Positions 1-5,196 of a stretch of 5,196 bases of DNA are shown here, one piece after another. Position 1 is the stretch's first letter. The number at the start of each line of letters is the position of its first letter. The position numbers and the translations under genes are program-made. The DNA comes from an uncultured Lachnospiraceae bacterium (GTDB lineage: Bacteria > Bacillota_A > Clostridia > Lachnospirales > Lachnospiraceae), in the NCBI GenBank assembly GCA_902783205.1, contig CACZQE010000317.1, positions 1 to 5,196 of the forward strand. The letters run 5' to 3'. The notes below the pieces were generated by a model. It was not told the DNA's origin, did no database searches, and saw nothing but the letters and a program-made list of their open reading frames with translations.

Positions 1-459
1 AAAAAGCACACGACACCCAGTAACACCGGTCTTGAAAATGCCGCGCAGATCATCAGGGATACCGGCCTGTCGAAATGCCCGGTGGAGGTGTGTTATGTGA
101 CCAGGACATACCTTACCAGGCACGGGGCCGGCCCCTTTCCGGGAGAATGCCGGAAAGAGGAGATCAACCCTGCCATGACTGACCGGACAAATATGCCGAA
201 TCCTTTCCAGGGGACCCTGCGTTATGGTATAATAGATACTGCCAGGCTGATGCAGGGCATGATAACAGATTTTACAAAATACACGCGGAATGATCCATGG
301 GATATGACCCTTGCCATAACACACCTGAATGAAACGGACGGCAAGTGGAACGGCAATCAGGCAATCAGGGAAGATATCTTCCGGAGAGCCGGGGTTAAAA
401 GGATCTACTATTCCGACGGGATGACCAAAGAAACGGTACGGGAAGAAAATCGGCAATGA
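1..459 (+). CDS. PurA-like (divergent adenylosuccinate synthetase family) protein, C-terminal part
   Basis: Frame 1 is open from the left edge to TGA at 457-459, giving the last 152 residues; the start lies outside the window. Family members join aspartate to IMP (or a related nucleotide) using GTP, in the cytoplasm. The recognisable blocks, in this fragment's numbering, are TPSNTGL (5-11), TRHGAGPFPGE (39-49), matching the PurA block TRVGAGPFPTE, QGTLRYGIID (70-79), in the place of PurA's GRxRRxGWxD, THLNETDG (107-114), in the place of the guanine-binding TKLDVLDG, and YYSDGMTKETV near the end, in the place of PurA's terminal S-x-GP-x-R block. The order of blocks is right, but the region after THLN is shorter than in housekeeping PurA and several substrate-contact positions differ. 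This suggests a paralogue, perhaps of the type seen in phages and accessory clusters (PurZ-like), rather than the essential purA. The next gene overlaps its stop. Family assignment is fairly sure; the exact substrate is unknown. Confidence 0.8.
   Translation, partial: KKHTTPSNTGLENAAQIIRDTGLSKCPVEVCYVTRTYLTRHGAGPFPGECRKEEINPAMTDRTNMPNPFQGTLRYGIIDTARLMQGMITDFTKYTRNDPWDMTLAITHLNETDGKWNGNQAIREDIFRRAGVKRIYYSDGMTKETVREENRQ
204..233 (+). promoter_or_regulatory. possible internal extended -10 promoter
   Basis: A perfect TATAAT at 228-233 is preceded by TG at 225-226, one base upstream, which makes an extended -10. TTTCCA at 204-209 could act as a -35 (4 of 6 matches, 18-bp spacer). It lies inside the PurA-like coding region, where it also encodes the Y-G-I-I stretch, so chance is a real alternative. 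If active, it would give the downstream Nudix regulator gene its own transcription. Confidence 0.25.
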
Positions 460-1142
460 ATACTGAGCGAAATCCGGAGCAGGAGTATCTGGAATCCTAC
501 GATGAATCACAATATAAAAAGATGTCCGTGACGGTGGACCTTCTGATCGTAACCATCGAGGAGGACCGGCTGAAGGTCCTGATGACAAAGCGGTCAGAGT
601 ACCCCTTTAAAGACTACTGGTCTCTTCCGGGAGTCTTTGTGGGAATCGATGAGACCCTTGAGGATGCGGCCATCCGGGGACTTAAGGAGGAGACCGGCGT
701 GGAAAATGTATACCTGGAGCAGCTGTACACATTCGGGCAGCCGGACCGGGATCCCAGACTCCGTGTCATATCCGTGGCCTACATGGCTCTGATGCCGGCA
801 GAGCAGCTGCATTTTAAGGCAGGGAGCCGGGTCAGCGATGTAAAGCTTGTCCCAGTGGAGGAAGTCATCGCCGGCAATGTGGAAACCGCCTTTGACCACA
901 GGGATATCATCAGTTATGCCAGGTGGAGACTTAAGAATAAAGTGGAGTACACTGATATCGTCTTTCATTTCTTCCCGGAAATGTTTACCCTTCCCAAGCT
1001 GCAGAAAGCCTATGAGATTCTGGCGGACAAGAAGGTTTATAAGACAAATTTCAGAAAGAAATTCGGTCCTCTTGTCGAGGAGACCGGACAGAAAGACCGG
1101 AGCGGTGGAAGAAGACCGAGTCAGTATTTTGTTAAAAAATAG
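456..1142 (+). CDS. Nudix-domain transcriptional regulator, NrtR-like (Nudix plus winged helix)
   Basis: This 228-residue protein has an N-terminal Nudix domain (about 22-150) and a C-terminal winged-helix DNA-binding region (about 168-228), the layout of NrtR regulators. These bind ADP-ribose-type ligands and repress NAD-metabolism genes; relatives control sugar genes. The Nudix box (60-82) departs from GX5EX7REUXEEXGU: the leading Gly is Val60, Glu66 and Arg74 are kept, the Glu of 'RE' is Gly75, and Glu78-Glu79 with Gly81-Val82 are kept. Loss of one metal-binding glutamate fits a ligand sensor with weak or no hydrolase activity. Winged-helix hallmarks are FTLPKLQ (177-183), NFRKKF (198-203) and RRPSQYF (219-225). 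The family block TFGQPDRDPR (92-101) is also present. ATG at 456 overlaps the previous stop as ATGA, with a GGAAGAAAA purine run upstream, so translation is probably coupled to the PurA-like gene. Its target genes are not known. An active ADP-ribose pyrophosphatase is the main alternative. Confidence 0.85.
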   Translation: MNTERNPEQEYLESYDESQYKKMSVTVDLLIVTIEEDRLKVLMTKRSEYPFKDYWSLPGVFVGIDETLEDAAIRGLKEETGVENVYLEQLYTFGQPDRDPRLRVISVAYMALMPAEQLHFKAGSRVSDVKLVPVEEVIAGNVETAFDHRDIISYARWRLKNKVEYTDIVFHFFPEMFTLPKLQKAYEILADKKVYKTNFRKKFGPLVEETGQKDRSGGRRPSQYFVKK

Positions 1143-1173
1143 CTTTTACACAGTGGCTTTTATCAGGAGGCAG

Positions 1174-1180
1174 AAGGAGG
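1174..1180 (+). promoter_or_regulatory. ribosome binding site for the lipoprotein gene
   Basis: AAGGAGG sits 10 bases before GTG at 1191 and supports that non-ATG start, which also gives a proper lipoprotein signal. A second AGGAGG lies at 1165-1170. An ATG at 1183, in another frame, reads only three codons before a TGA that overlaps the GTG start (GTGA). Confidence 0.7.
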
Positions 1181-1190
1181 AGATGCCGGC

Positions 1191-2384
1191 GTGAAAAAGA
1201 GATGGATTGCTTTGTTTGTGATTGTGGTTCTTCTGACTGCAGGGGGATGCGGAAAGAGGGCAAAAGAGACAGAATTGCCGGCTGAGGCTGTGTCGGAGAG
1301 TAAGGAAGGTGTAAATGCGGCCGCCTCCGGACCGGCTTCCGGCATTCAGGTCATTCATGATGAAAAGCTGGGAGAAGAGTGGACGAAAGCTTATGATAAA
1401 GGCGTCCGGACCGTGCTTGAAAATGCTCCCGACAGCCCGGATTACAGCAGTAAAGCTGTTTTCGAGAACCTGGTGGCAGCAGGAATCGATCAGGCTGTCA
1501 ATGACGGATGCCTGGGGATTCTTATTACATTTGACTGTAAGGCAGAGGATATACAGTCCGCCATCAGCCGGGCCACAGATGCGGGCGTGCCGGTAGTCTG
1601 CCTGGATGGCCGCAAGGATGCCGGTGATTCCCCGGAAGGTCCTGATAATCTGGGTAAAGCTATGACCGAAAATCTGATTTCCCGTATTGCCCTGACCCAG
1701 GGTGGTGAAAAATGGGGAGACAGTGCGGACTTTGACAAGCAGCTCCACAGGGCGGTCCTGGGTCTGTGGGACACAGCCAGCAGCGCGGGTGACCGGAAAC
1801 AGTTTGTCGGCGACAGTGTTCTGGAGTTTACTTCTGTGGATCCTTCAAAGGGGTACTACGCCCTGAAGAGAGTGTCCAAACTGACCGACATCAAATCGAC
1901 TCCGGACGGCGACGGCTATGATTATGTTCTTAACACAGGGAATCATTACTATCTTTATCCTGAATCTTTCGATACTCTGGGCTGTCACTGGGAGCCGGAC
2001 GGCTACAGCGGGTCCGACAGCCTGGCAAAAGTTGAAGAATTTGCAGGAAGCGGAGACGATTATGTGGATATCAGCTATTTTGTAGATATGAGCACATATG
2101 ACGGTTATGAGGAGGTTTTCCTGGGAAGGATCAGCCGTTTTACAGGCTATTACGGTGCAGGGGAGGAAGAATGCCTGGCCCTGAATCTGGATGAGCCGAT
2201 AGAAGTTATTACTTCGGACGGATATGACTATATAGTCTATGCCCTCCAGCTTAATACTGACTTCCAGCTGGAGGATTATGCGGATGAGGATATCACGGTG
2301 GGTGTGAAAGGAACTCTCTTTGAGGCACATACAGCACATCATTACACACCGGTTCTGCTGGATGTAATCCAGGTAAGATATTAA
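1191..2384 (+). CDS. predicted lipoprotein with partial periplasmic-binding-protein-like segment and DUF4431-like C-terminus
   Basis: This 397-residue protein starts at GTG 1191. Its N-terminus is KKR followed by a hydrophobic run and TAGGC, with Cys20 as the likely lipidated residue. A signal peptidase II lipoprotein anchored on the outer face of the membrane is therefore expected. Residues 23-50 are a low-complexity linker. Residues about 87-172 resemble the later part of the first lobe of sugar-binding proteins (Peripla_BP_4 type): A-x-D-Q-A-V-N-D-G then GILITFD (109-115), AGVPVVCLDG (131-140) and PDNLGKAMTENL (151-162). The usual first strands and the second lobe are not recognisable, so normal ligand closure is unlikely. 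Residues 173-300 are acidic and Tyr/Asp-rich and I do not recognise them. GTLFEAHTAHHYTPVLL (374-390) resembles the conserved end of DUF4431 proteins. No permease or ATPase gene is nearby. It lies 48 bp after the Nudix gene with no visible terminator, so it may share that transcript. Function unknown. Confidence 0.85.
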   Translation: MKKRWIALFVIVVLLTAGGCGKRAKETELPAEAVSESKEGVNAAASGPASGIQVIHDEKLGEEWTKAYDKGVRTVLENAPDSPDYSSKAVFENLVAAGIDQAVNDGCLGILITFDCKAEDIQSAISRATDAGVPVVCLDGRKDAGDSPEGPDNLGKAMTENLISRIALTQGGEKWGDSADFDKQLHRAVLGLWDTASSAGDRKQFVGDSVLEFTSVDPSKGYYALKRVSKLTDIKSTPDGDGYDYVLNTGNHYYLYPESFDTLGCHWEPDGYSGSDSLAKVEEFAGSGDDYVDISYFVDMSTYDGYEEVFLGRISRFTGYYGAGEEECLALNLDEPIEVITSDGYDYIVYALQLNTDFQLEDYADEDITVGVKGTLFEAHTAHHYTPVLLDVIQVRY

Positions 2385-2416
2385 CCGGAATATTAAATAC
2401 CAATAGTTGTTTCCGG
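2385..2416. repeat. short inverted repeat after the lipoprotein gene
   Basis: CCGGAA at 2385-2390 and TTCCGG at 2411-2416 form a perfect 6-bp inverted pair around a 20-base AT-rich spacer. It begins right after the lipoprotein stop codon and ends 8 bases before the extended -10 promoter. There is no T run after it, so it is a poor intrinsic terminator. An operator half-site pair or chance are the alternatives. Confidence 0.25.
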
Positions 2417-2432
2417 GGAAAAATGTTATAAT
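2404..2432 (+). promoter_or_regulatory. extended -10 promoter for the large secreted protein gene
   Basis: TGTTATAAT at 2424-2432 contains a perfect TATAAT with the TG extension one base upstream. The -35 position at 17-bp spacing (TAGTTG, 2404-2409) is poor, as is common for extended -10 promoters. Transcription would begin near 2439, leaving a leader of about 50 bases before ATG 2491. The site lies in the only sizeable intergenic gap, which separates the secreted-protein gene from the upstream genes. Confidence 0.6.
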
Positions 2433-2474
2433 AAAAAGAAGAATCTGGCATCAGAATATATCAATAGAATTATT

Positions 2475-2483
2475 AAGGAAGAG
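2475..2483 (+). promoter_or_regulatory. ribosome binding site for the secreted protein gene
   Basis: AAGGAAGAGG-like purine run ending 7 bases before ATG 2491. It fixes this ATG as the start, which also gives a complete signal peptide directly from residue 1. Confidence 0.6.
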
Positions 2484-2490
2484 GTATTGT

Positions 2491-5196
2491 ATGATCAGAA
2501 CATTAATAAAACCCCGGTATATCCTGTCGGTTTTATTGCTTGCGCTCTGCTTCTGGCTGCCGGGGATATCTGCCGAAGCGGCAGCGGATTCCACTCCGCC
2601 GACGATCGATAATCTGACGATCAGTCCGGAAAATATCACAGATGACACGGAGGCGCTGAAAGTATCCATGGATTTGGGTGAGGAGGAAACAGGAGTTTCA
2701 TCGATCCGGTTTGCCCTGACCAGGAAAAGCGGAAACAGGTACGAAGCGAGGGAGTTTTATGTCAGTACAAATACTCCCCTGATGACGGGACGTATCAGCA
2801 GATCCATTCCTCTGAAAGAATGGATGGCGGATCTTTACGGCCTGCGGACAGGCAGCTATGACCTGGACCAGATATGCATTTACGATGTTGCCGGCAATGA
2901 GAGAGTATATTCAAGAGGACCGGATCCGTCGGCGCCCATTCAAAATGATAACAAAGGCTATTATCTTACAGATGAAAACGACCCGTCGGTAAAATGTTAT
3001 TTTACCGGAAATTATACCGTCCATGTGACAAAGGATACGCAAAAGTATCCTGTTCTTACGGGATTTCAGATTGTGGACGGAACAGTCGCTGACAAGGGCG
3101 GCGCCATTACAGTCAGGCTCAATGTCGAAAATCTCCAGTACCTGGACTATGCCCATGTGGAGTTCATAGGCGGTTCGGCTTATAAACAGATGCTGAACTG
3201 GAACGGAACGGACTCCCCCATGGTACCTGTTGATAAGAATACCGTTCTTATCAGGGTGCCGGTTCCCATGGACTATTCATCGGGAAAATATGATCTGTAT
3301 CAAATCCGGCTTGTAGACGAGTATGGTGAGATCACATATCATTATGAGCCGGAAACAGGCCGGCTGGTATATGGGGACTACAGCATTCCCGTTGAGGAAA
3401 AGGATACTTTCGTAACGGTCAAACCGAGCGGGGATGAAGAAGCGCCGGTAATAAAGGGTATACATATAGATACACCGACCCTGATCAAGCCGGGTGTCAT
3501 AAAGATCAGTACGGACACCGAGGATGAGACCGGTGTTGCTCTGGCGGAGTGCGTTCTGGCCGTGGACGGCGGGACAGACTGGAACTGTCTTTTATTTGAA
3601 AAAGAATATACCGATAAGGTAAAAGACAGAAAGATTACATTTACTCTGCCTGTCAGCAACAATACTGCCGCGGGCAATTATTATATCCGCATGATACGCT
3701 TTACCGATTTCTCCGGGAATCAGATAGAGTATAATGCCTCTGATATGTATGGCAATTTCTATAAGGATGCCCAGGGCAGATTTGCTCTCTTCCCGGGTTC
3801 GACAGATCCCTTCTTTGTCTATCCGCCCATTGAGGTGAAGGAAGAGTTTGATTACGCATTTGAAACAAATATTAAGAATCCTTCTCTGGTCGAAAAGCTT
3901 AAGGAAATGCCGGAAGGCAAGACTGCCAAGGTGCTGCTCATAGACGGTGAGAACAATCAGATTGCGCGCAAAGAGCTCTTTATGGCCATTCAGGGTAAAG
4001 ATAAGACGATCGTATTCGCTTACAGAGATTTTCAGTGGATCTTTAACGGAAAGAATATCACATCTCCAAAAGACGTGAATCTGATGCTTTCATTCTCTGT
4101 CAAATCCGGAGCCGATTACGGAGCAAAAGGGAATATCATCGGACTGACCTTCCCGGAAAACGGCCAGCTGCCCGGTCAGGCTACCGTCAGGTTCAAATGT
4201 GACTATCTCCGTCTTATGCACAATCTGACGGGTTCCCTCTATCTTTACTATGTGAACCCGTCTACGGAGAGTCTGTCCCTTGAAGAAGACAGCGGCATCC
4301 GTTACTATCTGGATGACACGGACCACTGGTGCAGTTTTGATATTAACCATAACTCCCGATATATTGCGTCGGGAAGCCAGTTAAACAAGAATAAAAATAT
4401 CAAGGGCAAAAAGTTTACATTTAAATACGATGCCAACGGAGGCAAAGCTTCCGCCAAATCCAAGAAAGTCACCGGCGGAAAGACCTTTGGCAAACTGGCT
4501 TCCGCCAGCAGAAAGGGCTATTCGTTCGAAGGCTGGTACACGGAAAAGACCGGCGGGACCAAAGTGACCAAAGGAACGGTTGCAGCTTATTTGGTTAAAA
4601 CTCTTTATGCCCACTGGAAAATCAATACCTACAAAATTTCCTACAAGTATAACGGAGGAAGTCTTGCGGAGGGAAGTGTTAATCCCGCTTCTTATACGGT
4701 CATTGATTCGGTCAGCTTCCTTGCTCCGGAAAAGACCGGATACCGCTTTGCAGGCTGGTACAAGGATAAGAAGCTGAAGAAAAAAGCATCCGGGATCGGT
4801 AAAGGTTCTACCGGCAATAAGACATTCTATGCCAAGTGGACTGCGAATACTTACAAGCTCACATTTGCCGGGAACGGGGCTTCAAAGGGTTCAATGAAAG
4901 CCCAGAGCTTCACTTACGGCAAATCTAAGGCCATCTCAGCCAACAGGTATTCAAAGACGGGTTACAGCTTTTCCGGATGGGCCCTGTCGGAAACCGGCCC
5001 GGTGGCTTACAAAAACAAGCAGAAAGTTAAAAACCTGACTTCCAGGCATCAGGATACGATACCGCTTTACGCAGTCTGGAAGATCAATACCTATAAGATT
5101 ACTTACAAGTATAACGGGGGGACGAAAGTCGATGAAAACGACAATCCGGCCACTTATACGGTGGAGGATGAAGTCACACTGGCAGAGCCGGTAAAA
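2491..5196 (+). CDS. large secreted/surface protein with Ig-like units and InlB B-type repeats, 5' part (no stop in window)
   Basis: The frame is open for 902 codons to the right edge. Residues 1-30/32 form a signal peptide: basic start (R3, K7, R9), hydrophobic core 11-26, and an Ala-rich cleavage region (SAEAAA, 27-32). Three diverged Ig-like units follow (about 38-148, 186-295, 319-415), each ending in G-x-Y-x-L/I ... I-x-x-x-D-x-x-G. Residues about 453-628 form another probably all-beta domain, with GKDKTIVFAY (502-511), WIFNGKNI (516-523) and FDINHNSRYIASG (616-628), a pattern seen in other Firmicutes surface proteins. A Lys-rich linker (631-641) leads into Listeria-Bacteroides repeats (PF09479 type) from 641, each with the hallmark GY-x-F-x-GW and a final Y-A-x-W. 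The protein is exported and probably cell-surface associated, in binding or adhesion; no enzyme motif was seen. No sorting signal, cell-wall-binding repeat or other anchor is visible, but the C-terminus is missing. Function beyond this is inference. Confidence 0.9.
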   Translation, partial: MIRTLIKPRYILSVLLLALCFWLPGISAEAAADSTPPTIDNLTISPENITDDTEALKVSMDLGEEETGVSSIRFALTRKSGNRYEAREFYVSTNTPLMTGRISRSIPLKEWMADLYGLRTGSYDLDQICIYDVAGNERVYSRGPDPSAPIQNDNKGYYLTDENDPSVKCYFTGNYTVHVTKDTQKYPVLTGFQIVDGTVADKGGAITVRLNVENLQYLDYAHVEFIGGSAYKQMLNWNGTDSPMVPVDKNTVLIRVPVPMDYSSGKYDLYQIRLVDEYGEITYHYEPETGRLVYGDYSIPVEEKDTFVTVKPSGDEEAPVIKGIHIDTPTLIKPGVIKISTDTEDETGVALAECVLAVDGGTDWNCLLFEKEYTDKVKDRKITFTLPVSNNTAAGNYYIRMIRFTDFSGNQIEYNASDMYGNFYKDAQGRFALFPGSTDPFFVYPPIEVKEEFDYAFETNIKNPSLVEKLKEMPEGKTAKVLLIDGENNQIARKELFMAIQGKDKTIVFAYRDFQWIFNGKNITSPKDVNLMLSFSVKSGADYGAKGNIIGLTFPENGQLPGQATVRFKCDYLRLMHNLTGSLYLYYVNPSTESLSLEEDSGIRYYLDDTDHWCSFDINHNSRYIASGSQLNKNKNIKGKKFTFKYDANGGKASAKSKKVTGGKTFGKLASASRKGYSFEGWYTEKTGGTKVTKGTVAAYLVKTLYAHWKINTYKISYKYNGGSLAEGSVNPASYTVIDSVSFLAPEKTGYRFAGWYKDKKLKKKASGIGKGSTGNKTFYAKWTANTYKLTFAGNGASKGSMKAQSFTYGKSKAISANRYSKTGYSFSGWALSETGPVAYKNKQKVKNLTSRHQDTIPLYAVWKINTYKITYKYNGGTKVDENDNPATYTVEDEVTLAEPVK
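2602..3732 (+). repeat. three diverged Ig-like protein units
   Basis: The protein repeats a theme at residues about 38-148, 186-295 and 319-415. Units 1 and 3 share a start (P-x-I followed by I-x-P/I-D-T-P) and an E-T-G-V turn (66-69 and 346-349). All three share an end: TGSYDLDQI...DVAGN (120-136), SGKYDLYQI...DEYG (264-279) and AGNYYIRMI...DFSGN (394-410). Unit 2 lacks the ETGV turn. At the DNA level the units are well diverged, so this is an old duplication rather than a recent one. Confidence 0.6.
4411..5196 (+). repeat. InlB B-type (Listeria-Bacteroides) repeat array, continuing past the window
   Basis: Four units are visible: 4411-4617 (69 residues), 4621-4839 (73), 4840-5079 (80) and 5080-5196 (cut by the edge). 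Each begins with an aromatic strand ending in N-G-G or N-G-A, has GYSFEGW, GYRFAGW or GYSFSGW in the middle, and ends in YAHW, YAKW or YAVW. Units 2 and 4 both begin with KINTYKI and YKYNGG, and both contain NPA(S/T)YTV. This shows a two-unit, 462-bp period laid over the single-unit period. The repeats are Lys-rich. In internalins this fold is a small beta-grasp-like spacer or binding module. Confidence 0.88.

Noticed and set aside
594..968. 124-codon open frame on the - strand
   Set aside because: It lies wholly opposite the Nudix gene, whose domains and motifs are clear. The minus-strand product shows no family motif.
847..1194. 115-codon open frame on the + strand
   Set aside because: It is an out-of-frame shadow of the Nudix C-terminus and has no ribosome binding site. 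Only its last three codons matter, as the possible minicistron at 1183.
1146..1748. 200-codon open frame on the - strand
   Set aside because: It is antisense to the lipoprotein gene, which has a strong ribosome binding site and a lipoprotein signal. The minus-strand translation is Ser/Cys/His-rich and looks like a shadow.
1845..2342. 165-codon open frame on the - strand
   Set aside because: It is antisense to the lipoprotein C-terminus, with no recognisable domain and no independent signals.
2385..2416. Intrinsic terminator after the lipoprotein gene
   Set aside because: The stem is only 6 bp with a 20-base loop and is followed by GGAAAAATG rather than a T run.
3378..3677. 99-codon open frame on the - strand
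   Set aside because: It is antisense to the third Ig-like unit of the secreted protein, and no motif supports it. The other minus-strand frames between 2451 and 4614 were rejected for the same reason.
4411..5196. CRISPR or DNA-level tandem repeat
   Set aside because: The repetition is at protein level within one open frame, with diverged codons and no short identical repeats separated by unique spacers.

Overview
The window most resembles a low-to-middling GC Gram-positive chromosome, probably a gut-type Clostridia or Lachnospiraceae member. This is an inference from the strong AGGAGG-type ribosome binding sites, a Gram-positive style lipoprotein, and a secreted protein ending in Listeria-Bacteroides (InlB B-type) repeats. 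All four genes lie on the + strand and no RNA gene, CRISPR array or insertion sequence was seen.

Left part (1-1142): the 3' end of a divergent adenylosuccinate synthetase (PurA-like) gene runs in from the left edge. It overlaps by 4 bp (ATGA) a complete gene for a Nudix-domain protein with a C-terminal winged helix, the architecture of the NrtR family of transcriptional regulators. The Nudix box has lost one of its catalytic glutamates, so a sensor or regulator role is more likely than hydrolysis. The overlap indicates one translationally coupled operon, plausibly for nucleotide or NAD-related metabolism and its control.

Middle (1191-2384): 48 bp downstream, with no visible terminator between, lies a predicted lipoprotein. 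It carries a partial sugar-binding-protein-like (periplasmic binding protein type I) segment, a stretch I do not recognise, and a C-terminal block resembling the DUF4431 family. Its function is unknown.

Right part (2385-5196): a 106-bp intergenic gap holds a good extended -10 promoter and a short inverted repeat. A long reading frame follows, open for 902 codons to the right edge. It encodes a large secreted protein with a signal peptide, three diverged Ig-like units, a further all-beta-looking domain and at least three and a half InlB B-type repeats. This gene looks like a separate transcription unit. The window is therefore an operon tail (nucleotide enzyme, regulator and possibly lipoprotein) followed by the start of a surface or exported protein gene. 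No clear new defence or mobile system is visible. The most unusual items are the altered motifs in the PurA-like and Nudix proteins and the mixed architecture of the lipoprotein.
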